A stretch of DNA of 64,000 nt from Streptomyces sp. HM190 (GCF_009857135.1 NZ_CP047318.1:7564001-7628000), one strand, 5' to 3'. Positions 33,021 to 42,288 are shown, counted from the first letter of the stretch. Notes: a model not told the origin generated them from the letters alone. Translations and numbers: made by a program.

Positions 33021-33956
33021 ATGCCCGCGAAGGGTAAACACCGCCGTCCGAAGTCCCAGCGCCTCACTCGCTCGATCGCCGCCGCCGGTACCGGTGGCGC
33101 CGCGCTCGCGCTGCCCCTGATGGGTGCCGTCGGCGCCCACGCCGCCACTCCCACGGCCGCCGTTTCCGGGGCTTCCGAGAAGACGGTCACGGCCTCCCCC
33201 GAGAAGGCCGCCACCGAGCAGATCGCCGCCAAGAAGAAGGCGACCAAGACCTACACGGTGAAGGCCGGCGACTACCTCGCGAAGATCGCGGACGAGCAGG
33301 ACGTCCAGGGCGGCTGGAAGCGGCTCTACTCGGACAACCGCTCCGTGATCGGCTCCGACCCCTCGCTGATCCACCCCGGCCTGAAGCTCGCCATCGGCGG
33401 CACGGCCGCGAAGGCCGGGCTGTCGCAGTCGTCGACCAAGGCTCCGTCGACGCAGTCGTCCAAGCCGGCCGAGGCGTCGAAGACCTCCGCGTCCGCGACG
33501 CAGGAGACCGCCGTCACGTCCGCCGACCAGGCGGCCCCGTCCAGCAACTCCGGCTTCAGCCTGCCCATCGAGGGCGCCACCGTCGGCACCGCGTACAAGA
33601 CCGCCGGCAGCATGTGGTCCAGCGGCTACCACACCGGTGTCGACTTCGTGGCCCCGACCGGCACGAGCCTCAAGGCCGTGGGCGCGGGCACCGTCGTCTC
33701 CGCCGGCTGGGGCGGCGCGTACGGCAACCAGGTCGTCATCAAGCTCGCCGACGGCTACTACGCCCAGTACGCCCACCTCTCCTCGATCGGCGTCTCCGCG
33801 GGCCAGTCCGTGAGCGGCGGCCAGCAGATCGGCCTGTCGGGCGCCACCGGCAACGTCACGGGCCCGCACCTGCACTTCGAGATCCGTACGACGCCCGACT
33901 ACGGCTCGGACCTCGACCCGCTGGCCTACCTCCGGTCCAAGGGCGTCACCGTCTGA
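33021..33956 (+). CDS. Secreted LysM-M23 peptidoglycan endopeptidase
   Basis: A 311-aa exported protein. A signal peptide is visible (basic MPAKGKHRRPKSQRLTRSI, hydrophobic AAAGTGGAALALPLMGAV, cleavage near AHAATPT). A LysM domain at about residues 74-125 (KTYTVKAGDYLAKIADEQDV) is followed by a Ser/Thr/Ala linker. The M23 domain (HTGVDFVAPTGTSLKA, HLSSIGVSAG, GPHLHFEIRT) supplies the HxxxD and HxH zinc ligands. It should cleave peptidoglycan cross-links during growth or germination. It is controlled by the riboswitch directly upstream. Confidence 0.93.
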   Translation: MPAKGKHRRPKSQRLTRSIAAAGTGGAALALPLMGAVGAHAATPTAAVSGASEKTVTASPEKAATEQIAAKKKATKTYTVKAGDYLAKIADEQDVQGGWKRLYSDNRSVIGSDPSLIHPGLKLAIGGTAAKAGLSQSSTKAPSTQSSKPAEASKTSASATQETAVTSADQAAPSSNSGFSLPIEGATVGTAYKTAGSMWSSGYHTGVDFVAPTGTSLKAVGAGTVVSAGWGGAYGNQVVIKLADGYYAQYAHLSSIGVSAGQSVSGGQQIGLSGATGNVTGPHLHFEIRTTPDYGSDLDPLAYLRSKGVTV

Positions 33957-33983
33957 CCCGTCGTCGGTGGCCGACCGCCCGCC

Positions 33984-34024
33984 GCCGAAGGCCGGACCCC
34001 GATCCCCGGGGCCCGGCCTTCGGC
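33984..34024 (+). terminator. Hairpin terminator after the M23 peptidase
   Basis: GCCGAAGGCCGG and CCGGCCTTCGGC form a perfect 12-bp stem with a 17-nt loop, 27 nt after the stop codon. No U-run follows. Confidence 0.75.
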
Positions 34025-34190
34025 ATGCCGCCCCTAGGTCCCTTCGCATCCAGGAGATCCGGGCACGGCGGCTGCCTCGACCTGGCGTATTCCCGGGTTG
34101 ATCGAATCGTGAAGCGTGGCCTTTCTCACCGCCCGTCAACCCCTTATTACGGTCGCGTAGGTCACATCCGAAGGTGAATCATGGCCCGAT

Positions 34191-35006
34191 GTGACAGACG
34201 ATTCGAAGAACAGCAGATCAGTGATCGGGTCGTACGTGGCGGTGGGGGACAGCTTCACCGAGGGCGTCGGCGACCCCGGCCCCGACGGGGCGTTCGTCGG
34301 TTGGGCGGACCGGTTCGCGGTGCTCCTCGCGGACCGGGTGCCCGAGGGCGACTTCAGGTACACCAACCTCGCGGTACGGGGGAAGCTCCTCGACCAGATC
34401 GTCGAGGACCAGGTGCCGAGGGCTCTCGAACTCGCGCCGGACCTCATGTCCTTCTGCGCGGGCGGGAACGACATCATCCGCCCCGGCACGGACCCCGACG
34501 AGGTCGCCGAGCGGTTCGAGCGGGCGGTGGTCCGGCTCACCTCGGCGGTCGGCACCGTCATGGTGACCACCGGCTTCGACACGCGTGACGTGCCGGTGCT
34601 CCGGCACCTGCGGGGGAAGATCGCGACGTACAACGGGCATGTGCGGGCCATCGCCGACCGGTACGGGTGCCCCGTGCTCGACCTGTGGTCGCTCCGGACC
34701 GTGCGGGACCGGCGGGCCTGGGACGACGACCGGTTGCACCTGTCGCCCGAGGGGCACACACGGGTCGCGCTGCGGGCCGGGCAGGTGCTCGGTCTGGAGG
34801 TGCCGGCGGACCCCGAGCAGCCGTGGCCGCCACTGCCGCCGCGGGGGACGTTCGAGGTGCGGCGGGACAACATCCAGTGGGCGCGGGAGTACCTCGTGCC
34901 GTGGATCGGACGGCGGCTGCGCGGGGAGTCGTCCGGGGACCACGTGGCGGCGAAGGGGGCGCTGTCGCCCGACGACATCAGGATGCGGATCGCTTCCGTG
35001 GCGTGA
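34191..35006 (+). CDS. SGNH/GDSL-type hydrolase
   Basis: A 271-aa serine hydrolase. Block I is YVAVGDSFTEGVGDPG (nucleophile Ser near residue 21). Block III is SFCAGGNDIIRPG (Gly/Asn oxyanion hole), and block V DDRLHLSPEGH carries the Asp and His. No signal peptide is seen, so the enzyme is probably cytoplasmic; substrate unknown (acetyl ester or lipid). The C-terminal 60 residues (RGTFEVRRDNIQWAREYLVP) are typical of the Streptomyces subgroup. It starts at GTG. Confidence 0.87.
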   Translation: MTDDSKNSRSVIGSYVAVGDSFTEGVGDPGPDGAFVGWADRFAVLLADRVPEGDFRYTNLAVRGKLLDQIVEDQVPRALELAPDLMSFCAGGNDIIRPGTDPDEVAERFERAVVRLTSAVGTVMVTTGFDTRDVPVLRHLRGKIATYNGHVRAIADRYGCPVLDLWSLRTVRDRRAWDDDRLHLSPEGHTRVALRAGQVLGLEVPADPEQPWPPLPPRGTFEVRRDNIQWAREYLVPWIGRRLRGESSGDHVAAKGALSPDDIRMRIASVA

Positions 35007-35076
35007 GCCGGTTGCCCGCGGCGGCTCCCGCCCGCGGGCCGTCGAGTGGGGCGGGGTGCTGCCGCATACCCGCACG

Positions 35077-35108
35077 GGCGGCCGCCCCGTTGTCCGGGTG
35101 CGGCCGCC
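35077..35108. terminator. Bidirectional hairpin between convergent SGNH and TetR genes
   Basis: GGCGGCCGCCCCG pairs with CGGGTGCGGCCGCC, leaving one bulged T and a 5-nt loop. It sits in the 114-bp convergent gap and would end both transcripts. Confidence 0.6.
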
Positions 35109-35120
35109 TTCCCCCTGACG

Positions 35121-35729
35121 TCAGGCCGTCGTCGATTCCGGCAGGTTGAGCTCGCGGGCCAGGGTGTCGTCCGCCCACTGCCGGGCCTTCGTGCGGGAGA
35201 CGGCCCCGTCGTAGGACGTGAGTTGTACGGCCAGGCCGTCCAGGAGGGCGGTGAGACGCAGCGCCGACGCCTGGGGGTCGGGGCAGCGGAACTCGGCGGC
35301 GGCCGCGCCCTCCTCGATGAGGCCGGTGAGCGCGGCCTTCCACTGGAGGTCCAGATCACGGGTGACCGCGCGGAGGTCGGGGTCGCGCAGGGAGACCGCC
35401 CAGCCCTCGATCCACAGGCGCCAGCCCTTGGCCTGACCGGTGGGGGCGTACCAGCGGACGGCCGCCCGGAGCCGGCGCAGCGCCGTCGTCCGGCGGGCGA
35501 TCAGCTTGCGGAGGTGGGCGAGGTCGCCCTCGGCGGCGTAGCGGAACGCCTCGGCGACCAGCTTCTCCTTGGTCGAGAAGTGGTAGAGCACCAGGGCGTT
35601 GCTCACCCCGAGCGAGGCGGCCACGTCGGCGATCCGCACCGCCGCCACGCCCCGCGCCTCGATCTGCTCGATGGCCGCCCGCAGCAGTTCCTCGCGCCGC
35701 TCGGCCACGCTCAACCTGACCCTGCCCAC
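35121..35729 (-). CDS. TetR-family regulator (BetI-like)
   Basis: A 202-aa regulator. The HTH lies at residues 10-60: RREELLRAAIEQIEARGVAA, VRIADVAASLGVSNALVLYH, FSTKEKLVAEAF. The ligand-binding half contains RLRAAVRWYAPTGQAKGWRL and WIEGWAVSLRDPDLR, a BetI-type pattern, and RLTALLDGLAVQLTSYDG. It lies 20 bp downstream of the amino-acid dehydrogenase in the same direction, so it is probably co-transcribed and controls that gene through the upstream dyad. Confidence 0.85.
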   Translation of the reverse strand: MGRVRLSVAERREELLRAAIEQIEARGVAAVRIADVAASLGVSNALVLYHFSTKEKLVAEAFRYAAEGDLAHLRKLIARRTTALRRLRAAVRWYAPTGQAKGWRLWIEGWAVSLRDPDLRAVTRDLDLQWKAALTGLIEEGAAAAEFRCPDPQASALRLTALLDGLAVQLTSYDGAVSRTKARQWADDTLARELNLPESTTA

Positions 35730-35749
35730 ACGGCAACCCTACCTACGGG

Positions 35750-36934
35750 TCAGATCGGGCGGTGACGTCCGTAGCGTGCCTCGATGACCGGGAGACGGTC
35801 CGCGGCCAGCGCGTGGGCGGCGGCCCGGGGAGTGGTGCCGTCCCGTTCGGCGCGCGACAGCATCAGGTCCACGAGGGCGCGCATGGAGCGCCGGACGTGG
35901 TCGAAGGAACCGCGCGCGTCCGGGGCGATGTCGCCGAACAGGGTCCACCACCACCAGGCGTTCGTGGCGGAGTTGACGACCACGTCGGGCAGGACGCTCA
36001 CCCCGCGGGCGGTGAGCAGGTCCTCGGCCTCGGGGAGGACCGGCATGTTGGCCGCCTCGACGATCAGACGGGCGGTGATCCGCCCCTGGTTCTCCGGGTC
36101 GATCGCGTACGAGACGGCGGCGGGCACCAGCACGTCCGCGTCGGCGGTCAGCCAGGCGTCGGCGGACGTCTCCCGGTCCTCCGGGCGCAGGGCGCGGCGG
36201 TCGACGGTGCCGTGGGCGTCGCGGGCGGCGAGCAGCGCCTCGACGTCCAGGCCGGCCGGGTTCGAGACGGTCCCCTTGATGTCGGCCACGGCGACGACCG
36301 TGAGGCCCGCCCGGGCGAGGAAACGGGCGGTGGCGCCGCCCATGGTGCCGAGGCCCTGCACCGCCACCCGCGTCCCGGCGTACGGCGTGCCGGACCGGTC
36401 CAGGGCCGTGAGGACGGATTCGGCGACCCCGCAGCCGCCGACCAGCGCGTCGAGCCCGATGCCGTCCACCTCGACGGCGAACGCCTCCGACAGCCGCCGC
36501 CGGGCGGCCCGCTCGTCGTCGAGGAGGGGGTAGACGGCCTGGACGGTCGAGACCAGACCCACCTCCGCGGCGGCCCGGTCCACCAGGTCCTGGGAGAGCC
36601 CCAGGTCCTCGCCGGTCGTCCAGAACGCCTCGATGTACGGGCGGGTCGCCCGCAGGTAGCGCACCAGGACGCCGTACGCCTCCGGGTCCCTGGGGTCGCA
36701 GTCGATACCGCCCTTGGCGCCGCCGAGCGGGACGTATCGGCCCTCGGGGTCGTAGTGCAGCGCCTCCTTCATGGTCATGCCGCGGGCCAGGCCGGCGACC
36801 TCGTCGAGGGTGCAGCCCGGCCGCATCCGCAGCCCGCCGCTGGCCACCCCGCGCACCAGCCGGTCCACCACGAGGAAGCCGCGGCGGCCCGTGACGTGAT
36901 CGGTCCAGGTCAGGGAGAGGTACGGGGCGGGCAT
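35750..36934 (-). CDS. Glu/Leu/Phe/Val dehydrogenase family protein
   Basis: A 394-aa NAD(P)-dependent amino-acid dehydrogenase. Substrate-binding lysines lie in ARGMTMKEALHYDPEGRYVP and PLGGAKGGIDCDP; the latter is the family signature. The Rossmann motif is VAVQGLGTMGGATARFLA. It deaminates an amino acid oxidatively to a 2-oxo acid; which one cannot be told. The ATG follows CAGGAG. The C-terminal region NSATNAWWWWTLFGDI has an unusual run of four Trp. Confidence 0.85.
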   Translation of the reverse strand: MPAPYLSLTWTDHVTGRRGFLVVDRLVRGVASGGLRMRPGCTLDEVAGLARGMTMKEALHYDPEGRYVPLGGAKGGIDCDPRDPEAYGVLVRYLRATRPYIEAFWTTGEDLGLSQDLVDRAAAEVGLVSTVQAVYPLLDDERAARRRLSEAFAVEVDGIGLDALVGGCGVAESVLTALDRSGTPYAGTRVAVQGLGTMGGATARFLARAGLTVVAVADIKGTVSNPAGLDVEALLAARDAHGTVDRRALRPEDRETSADAWLTADADVLVPAAVSYAIDPENQGRITARLIVEAANMPVLPEAEDLLTARGVSVLPDVVVNSATNAWWWWTLFGDIAPDARGSFDHVRRSMRALVDLMLSRAERDGTTPRAAAHALAADRLPVIEARYGRHRPI

Positions 36935-37075
36935 GCGGGCTCCTGGGAGACGGCCGGCGTGGGAGTGGCGGTGGCGGGCGGGAGAATGGCGGGGGCGGGC
37001 GGGAACGGATGGCGCGCGAACCGGGTTGTAGGAATCAGGCACCGGATCCGCGGTGGCCGGGGGAACGGACGGCAC

Positions 37076-37095
37076 TACTGAACCGTTGGTCAGTA
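37076..37095. promoter_or_regulatory. Candidate TetR operator between dehydrogenase and MBL-fold gene
   Basis: TACTGAACCGTTGGTCAGTA has TACTGA/TCAGTA arms and sits between two divergent genes, 142 bp from the dehydrogenase start. Its form fits a TetR dimer. The TetR gene at the end of the dehydrogenase operon is the natural candidate. Confidence 0.45.
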
Positions 37096-37180
37096 TGTCA
37101 CCGAGCCCCCGGATCGGGCGCGGTGCTGTCAGCGGGGCGGACCACAAGGGAACGCCTCAGCGAATCCATCAGGAGGCGCC

Positions 37181-38371
37181 GTGTCCGGTTCCCGTTCGCA
37201 GAGCTCGGGGCTGCGTGTCCAGCCAGCCGCCTTCGGCGCGGTTCCGACCGGCGCCAGGCTGGAGCGGATCCGCAGGTCCCCGCATTTCGCGAACGGCGTG
37301 TTCGTGAACCCCGAGGGCGCCCGCGTCGGCCCCTCGCGCGGTGCCGCCCTGGAGATGGCCAAGGGATTCTTCCGCAAGGACGAACGGGTCCGCCGGGCCC
37401 CCGCCGGTCTGATCCCCGTGCACTCCACGACCCTCGCCGACCTGGCCAGGCCCCCGGCGAGCGGCCTGCGCATCACGTGGATGGGGCATTCCAGCGTGCT
37501 CGCCGAGATCGACGGACACCGGGTGCTCCTCGACCCCGTCTGGGGCGAGCGCTGCTCCCCGTTCCCCTTCGCCGGGCCCAAGCGGCTGCACCCCGCGCCG
37601 CTGCCCCTGGCCGCCCTCGGCCCGGTCGACGTCGTCGTCATCTCGCACGACCACTACGACCACCTCGACATGCCCACGATCAAGGCGCTGGCCGGCACGG
37701 ACACGGTCTTCGCGGTCCCCCTCGGTGTCGGCGCCCATCTGGAGCACTGGGGTGTCTCCGAAGGCCGCATCCGCGAGCTGGACTGGAACGAGGCGACCAA
37801 GGTTGGCGGCCTCACCCTGACCGCCACCCCCGCCCGGCACTTCTGCGGCCGCGGCCTGCGCAACGCCCAGCAGACGCTGTGGGCGTCCTGGGTCGTCGCC
37901 GGTGACGAGCACCGGATCTACCACAGCGGCGACACGGGCTACTTCCAGGGCTTCAAGGACATCGGCGCCGAGCACGGCCCGTTCGACCTCACCATGATCC
38001 AGGTCGGCGCGTACAGCGAGTTCTGGCCCGACATCCACATGACGCCCGAGGAAGGGCTGCGGACGCACCTCGACCTCCAGGGCGGCGGGGCCGGCGGTGT
38101 GCTGCTGCCGATCCACTGGGGGACCTTCAACCTGGCGTTCCACGCGTGGGCGGAGCCGGCGGAGTGGATGAAGGACGCGGCCGAGGAGGTCGGTCAGGCG
38201 GTCGCGTTCCCGCGGCCGGGGGAGCCGTTCGAGCCGGCGGGGAGGCTGCCGGTGGAGGCGTGGTGGAGGGCGGTGTCCGGTCCGATCGCCCGCCCGTGGC
38301 GCGGTGCCCGACGCGCCGTGGACCCGGCCGGGACGAACAGGGGTGATCTCGACCTCGCCGGTGAGCGGTGA
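37181..38371 (+). CDS. MBL-fold metallohydrolase (NAPE-PLD/UlaG-like)
   Basis: A 396-aa metallo-beta-lactamase-fold protein. The metal motif is VVISHDHYDHLDMPT (HxHxDH). Further ligands are His in TPARHFCGRGL, Asp in YHSGDTGYFQGF and His in LLPIHWGTFNLAF. The order GHSSVLAEIDGHRVLLDPVWGERCSP is typical of the phospholipase-D-like Zn hydrolases. The first 70 residues may contact membrane. GTG is used after AGGAGGCGCC. The substrate is likely a phosphodiester or lipid. Confidence 0.82.
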   Translation: MSGSRSQSSGLRVQPAAFGAVPTGARLERIRRSPHFANGVFVNPEGARVGPSRGAALEMAKGFFRKDERVRRAPAGLIPVHSTTLADLARPPASGLRITWMGHSSVLAEIDGHRVLLDPVWGERCSPFPFAGPKRLHPAPLPLAALGPVDVVVISHDHYDHLDMPTIKALAGTDTVFAVPLGVGAHLEHWGVSEGRIRELDWNEATKVGGLTLTATPARHFCGRGLRNAQQTLWASWVVAGDEHRIYHSGDTGYFQGFKDIGAEHGPFDLTMIQVGAYSEFWPDIHMTPEEGLRTHLDLQGGGAGGVLLPIHWGTFNLAFHAWAEPAEWMKDAAEEVGQAVAFPRPGEPFEPAGRLPVEAWWRAVSGPIARPWRGARRAVDPAGTNRGDLDLAGER

Positions 38372-38557
38372 CGCCGACCGGGGCGAGCTCGGCGCGACGG
38401 TCCTGACGCCGAAGCCCCTTCCGGCTGGTGGGCTGGACCGTGCGCTGCCCGACAAGGGCGGGGTGCGCCGGGTGGCGTGAAGTCGCCGCGCGGTGACGAC
38501 GGCTCTCGCCGTCCCCGAAGGGGGTCTTCGCGGGGGTACCGTCCGCGTCCGCACGGT

Positions 38558-38587
38558 GCGGCGCCGAGCCCGCAGGCTCGGCGCCGC
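38558..38587 (+). terminator. Perfect 13-bp hairpin downstream of the MBL-fold gene
   Basis: GCGGCGCCGAGCC and GGCTCGGCGCCGC form a fully paired stem with a CGCA loop. It lies 187 bp after the preceding stop and just before the GH95 remnant. It could end the MBL transcript or be a leftover of a lost gene. Confidence 0.5.
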
Positions 38588-38635
38588 CTTCCCGCTTGGC
38601 ATCCGGCGGCAGATCTGTCGAACGATCCGCCTCTC

Positions 38636-38827
38636 GTGGGCGTCCACCCGGGCAGTGGTGTCACTCCCGAAACGACTCCGCGCCTGGCCGCGGCCGCGCT
38701 GCACACCCTGGGCGAGCGGGGACCGCGCAGCACCGGCTGGTCCCTCGCCTGGCGTCCGTCCCTGCGCGCCCGGCTCCAGGACGCGCCCGGCGCCGCCGCC
38801 CTCATCCGCAGCTTCCTCGCCCCGATT
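38636..38827 (+). pseudogene. Remnant of a GH95-type fucosidase/galactosidase C-terminus
   Basis: In one frame, VGVHPGSGVTPETTPRLAAA followed by ALHTLGERGPRSTGWSLAWR and ARLQDAPGAAALIRSFLAPI resembles the end of the GH95 catalytic barrel, whose TGWSLAWK motif is diagnostic. No catalytic N-terminal region exists upstream, where the MBL gene and a hairpin lie. No start or stop suits a short gene. I read it as a 190-bp fossil marking a deletion or insertion. The 264 bp before it hold nothing else I recognise. Confidence 0.5.
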
Positions 38828-38893
38828 GAGGACCGCCCCCCCGTGCGAAGCGGCGGTCCTCGTCCCGTGCGTCGACCTGATCCGTTCGGCGGC

Positions 38894-41425
38894 TCAGTCC
38901 TTCTTGATCGCTGTGAGGATGTCCATCCCGCTCGCCCTGCGGCCGGGTACCAGTGCCGCCAGGAGACCCACGAGCACCGAGCCGGTCATCACCGTCGCGA
39001 TGGTCTCCCAGGAGACGTCCAGCAGCTCGAACCCGGAGAGGGCGAGCAACTCGTGGCTCGTCACACCCCAGGCGAGACCCAGGCCCACGCCGATGAGGGC
39101 TCCGAACACCGAGACGACAACTGATTCGAGGCGGATCATGCGACGAATCTGCACCCGGCTCATGCCCACCGCTCGCAGGAGGCCCACCTCCCGGGAGCGT
39201 TCCGCCACGGACAGCGCGAGCGTGTTCACCACACCGAGGGCAGCCACCACGATGGCCAGCGCGAGCAGACCGTAGACCATGGTGAGGACCTCGGAGACCT
39301 GGTCCTGCATCGACTTCTTGTAGTCCGAGATGTCGCGCACCCGAATGTGCGGGTACGCGGCCAGCTCCTTCTTCAGCCCGCTGTACGCCCGAGCCGCCTG
39401 TCCGTCCTCGGCGGTGGCGTACATGGCGTCGTTCGCCGGTACCTGCCCCGCGGGCACGCTGTTCAGGAGGTTCGGCAGCCCCGTGTACATCGCTCCGCGG
39501 TCGAAGGGCGACTCGACGGTGACGGCCTTCACGGTGAGCTGTGTCGTCACCCCTTCGGCGAGCCCCACCTGAAGGGCGCTGCCCACGTCCAGACCGTGCT
39601 TCTTCGCGAAGTTCTCGTCCACGGACATGCCGCCGACCCCGTAGGCGTCGGTCATCCGGCCCGCCACGGTGGCGACATGCAGGTCCCGCAGATAACTGGT
39701 GTCCGCTGCGATCAGAGAGGACCGCGTCTTCTTCCCGCCCGGAGTCACCAGGGTCACCGTGAGGCGCTTCCGGTCCGTCACGGTCTTGAGACCGTCCACA
39801 GACTTCACGGCCCGCTCCGCCTCCGCATTGATCAACTGGCCTGTGGGAGGCTCGATGACGAAGTCGGTACCCGTGGAGTTGTCCAGTTGCTCCTCCACGG
39901 ATGCCACCATCGAGGAGCCGGTCACCGACAGGCCAGTGACCAGCGAGAGCCCGATGAGCAGCGCCGCGGCGGTGGCTCCCGTTCGCCGAGGATCGCGCAG
40001 GGCGTTCCGCTCGGCGAGCCGTCCGACGGCGCCGAAGGGACGCAACACGGCCAGCGAGACAAGACGTATCAGCAGACGGGCGAGCACCGGTGTCCAGATG
40101 ATGAAACCGATGAGCGTGACCACGACACCCAGGGCGAGGAGGATCGCGCCCGGTTCGCTGCGCTCCGCGAGCCCCGCACCGACCAGACTCGCCGCGCCGG
40201 CAGCCGTCAGGAGTCCGCCGATCCACGCACGTCCCCGTCCGTGCGCGTCCCCTTCGGAGATCCCGTGGTCGCGCAGTGCGGCCATGGGCGAGACGCGAGA
40301 GGCGCGCCGGGCCGGCAGGTACGCGGAGCCTGCGGTGACGATGATGCCGACGCCGAGGCTGAGGAGGAGTGTTCCGGGCCGTACGACGACTGCGGACTCC
40401 GTTCCCGTGGCCTCGAGCAGGATCACGGCCAGTCCCAGGCCCACCGCGACGCCCATGAGGGAACCGGTCGCCCCCAGGAAGACCGCTTCGAACAGGACGG
40501 CCCGGCCGATCTGTCGACGAGAGGCTCCGACAGCCCTCAGCAGCCCCACTTCGCGCGTGCGCTGCGCCACCAGCATGGAGAACGTGTTGACGATGAGGAA
40601 CGCTCCGACAAGGAGCGACAGACCGGCGAAGCCCAGAAGCACGTACTTCATGACGGCGACCCCGCCGGCCAGTGTCTCGCGCCGCTCCTCTGCGGCTTCG
40701 TTCACCGTCTTCGTCTCGTAGGGCCGCTCCGCGAACTCCTTCACACGCTGAGCGAGTTGCTCCGGTGTGGTGCCGGGGGCGGCGGTGAGCGCGATGTGCG
40801 TGTACCGCCCCGTGTCCCCGAGGAGGGTGCGCTGAGCGGTCCGGGGCTGGAGGTACACGGCGGACGGGGGCGTTTGGCCCTCATCGACCCCCGTGAAACC
40901 AGTGATCTCCACTACGGAAGTGCCGAACGGGCCCACGACGCGCAGCGTGTCGCCGATCTCCACGTCGCCCGCGGCGGCCGTTTCCGTGTCCAGGACGGCG
41001 TCCGAGGCGTCGCGTGGTGCACGACCCTTCGAGACGACGGGGGCGTTACGTGACACGGAATCCCAAGTGGTGGCCGTGACCGGCCTGCCCGAGGCGTTGA
41101 GGACCTGGTGCGAGGCAGTGATGAAGCTGACGGACTCGGTGGTGACCCGGCCTACGGCCCGCGCCGCGTCCGTCACCTCCTTCAGCCGCTGCACGTCCTC
41201 GGAGGAGACGGTCAGCGGCTGACTTCCGCCGTCCTTCGACGCGAGCGCGACGGCCACGTCGGGCAGACCCGTGCGCGACGCGGACCGCGCGTCGCTGTTC
41301 GCCGTGTCGCTGTAGAACAGGGTGCCGGATACGAAGGACACGGATATCAGAACGGCGATGACACTGAGGAGCATCCGTCCCTTGTGGGCGAGCAGATTGC
41401 GCAGGGACGTCTTGAGCATGGTCAT
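38894..41425 (-). CDS. ABC transporter permease, two FtsX/MacB domains
   Basis: An 843-aa permease. It begins with MLKTSLRNLLAHKGRMLLSV and TM1, then an extracytoplasmic MacB_PCD-type domain. The first FtsX block has three TM helices (LLGFAGLSLLVGAFLIVNTF to LGVGIIVTAGSAYLPARRAS). A second N-terminal-like part follows (RLAERNALRDPRRTGATAAA), with another extracytoplasmic domain and the final FtsX block (LALAIVVAALGVVNTLALSV to MTGSVLVGLLAALVPGRRAS). The two halves are an internal duplication. Such transporters move antibiotics, lipids or peptides. It overlaps the ATPase gene by 4 bp. Its codons are less G/C-biased than those of surrounding genes. Confidence 0.9.
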   Translation of the reverse strand: MTMLKTSLRNLLAHKGRMLLSVIAVLISVSFVSGTLFYSDTANSDARSASRTGLPDVAVALASKDGGSQPLTVSSEDVQRLKEVTDAARAVGRVTTESVSFITASHQVLNASGRPVTATTWDSVSRNAPVVSKGRAPRDASDAVLDTETAAAGDVEIGDTLRVVGPFGTSVVEITGFTGVDEGQTPPSAVYLQPRTAQRTLLGDTGRYTHIALTAAPGTTPEQLAQRVKEFAERPYETKTVNEAAEERRETLAGGVAVMKYVLLGFAGLSLLVGAFLIVNTFSMLVAQRTREVGLLRAVGASRRQIGRAVLFEAVFLGATGSLMGVAVGLGLAVILLEATGTESAVVVRPGTLLLSLGVGIIVTAGSAYLPARRASRVSPMAALRDHGISEGDAHGRGRAWIGGLLTAAGAASLVGAGLAERSEPGAILLALGVVVTLIGFIIWTPVLARLLIRLVSLAVLRPFGAVGRLAERNALRDPRRTGATAAALLIGLSLVTGLSVTGSSMVASVEEQLDNSTGTDFVIEPPTGQLINAEAERAVKSVDGLKTVTDRKRLTVTLVTPGGKKTRSSLIAADTSYLRDLHVATVAGRMTDAYGVGGMSVDENFAKKHGLDVGSALQVGLAEGVTTQLTVKAVTVESPFDRGAMYTGLPNLLNSVPAGQVPANDAMYATAEDGQAARAYSGLKKELAAYPHIRVRDISDYKKSMQDQVSEVLTMVYGLLALAIVVAALGVVNTLALSVAERSREVGLLRAVGMSRVQIRRMIRLESVVVSVFGALIGVGLGLAWGVTSHELLALSGFELLDVSWETIATVMTGSVLVGLLAALVPGRRASGMDILTAIKKD

Positions 41426-42210
41426 GAGGCCCTGCCACGGCCGTCGAACTGCTTCATGCGCTCAAGCACGTTGTCGGCCGTCGGACCGTACATGTCGCCC
41501 ACCACCCGGCCGTCGGCGAGGTAGAGGACCCTGTCCGCGTACGAAGCCGCCACCGGATCGTGAGTGACCATGACGATCGTCTGTCCCAGGGTGTCGACCG
41601 ACGTGCGCAGGAAGGACAGGACTTCGGCACCCGCACGCGAGTCGAGGTTCCCGGTCGGCTCGTCGCCGAAGACGATGGCAGGGCGGGCGGCCAGGGCCCG
41701 GGCGACGGCGACACGCTGCTGCTGGCCTCCGGACAACTGGCCCGGGCGATGCTTCAGTCGCCCGGTGAGACCGACGGTTTCCACCACCTCGGCGATCCAG
41801 CCCGCATCCGGCTTTCGTCCTGCGATGTCCATGGGAAGCGTGATGTTCTCCATGACATTCAGAGTCGGCAGCAGATTGAACGCCTGAAAGACGAAACCGA
41901 CGCGATCCCTGCGCAGTTCGGTAAGCCTGCGTTCGGGAAGAGAGGTGATTTCGACGTCGTCGACCCAGATCTGACCGGAGGTGACCGTGTCGAGGCCGGC
42001 GAGGCAGTGCATCAGCGTGGACTTGCCCGATCCGGACGGTCCCATGATCGCGGTGAACTGCCCACGCTCGATCGCGACGTCGACAGCGTCAAGGGCCACG
42101 ACTCGTGTGGCGCCGCTGCCGTACGCCTTGACGACGTGCTGGGCTCGTGCGGCCGTGAGGGACTTGCCCCGCGGAGGCGGGGCTGTGCTGGGGAGCGTGT
42201 CCGCGTACAT
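41422..42210 (-). CDS. ABC transporter ATP-binding protein (MacB/LolD type)
   Basis: A 262-aa ATPase. Walker A is IMGPSGSGKSTLMH, Q-loop GFVFQAFNLLPTLNVMEN, signature QLSGGQQQRVAVARAL, Walker B PAIVFGDEPTGNLDSRAGAEV, and H-loop IVMVTHDPVAA. This is the LolD/MacB class that partners FtsX permeases. The ATG follows AGGAGATTCG. Transcription should start about 75 bp upstream from the promoter containing the GGACC operator. Confidence 0.93.
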   Translation of the reverse strand: MYADTLPSTAPPPRGKSLTAARAQHVVKAYGSGATRVVALDAVDVAIERGQFTAIMGPSGSGKSTLMHCLAGLDTVTSGQIWVDDVEITSLPERRLTELRRDRVGFVFQAFNLLPTLNVMENITLPMDIAGRKPDAGWIAEVVETVGLTGRLKHRPGQLSGGQQQRVAVARALAARPAIVFGDEPTGNLDSRAGAEVLSFLRTSVDTLGQTIVMVTHDPVAASYADRVLYLADGRVVGDMYGPTADNVLERMKQFDGRGRAS

Positions 42211-42288
42211 CGAATCTCCTGTCGGTTGGCGCCTGTATTCGCCTAGGGACCGAACCGGCCACCCCAAGACAAACGGAGCATGACCTCC

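Noticed and set aside
32533..33037. Short ORFs overlapping the riboswitch
   Set aside because: The conserved aptamer blocks explain the sequence, and the frames have no ribosome site or codon bias.
38802..41053. Alternative frames within the FtsX permease region
   Set aside because: The minus-strand permease frame has clear membrane segments and FtsX motifs over its full length; the others are low-complexity.
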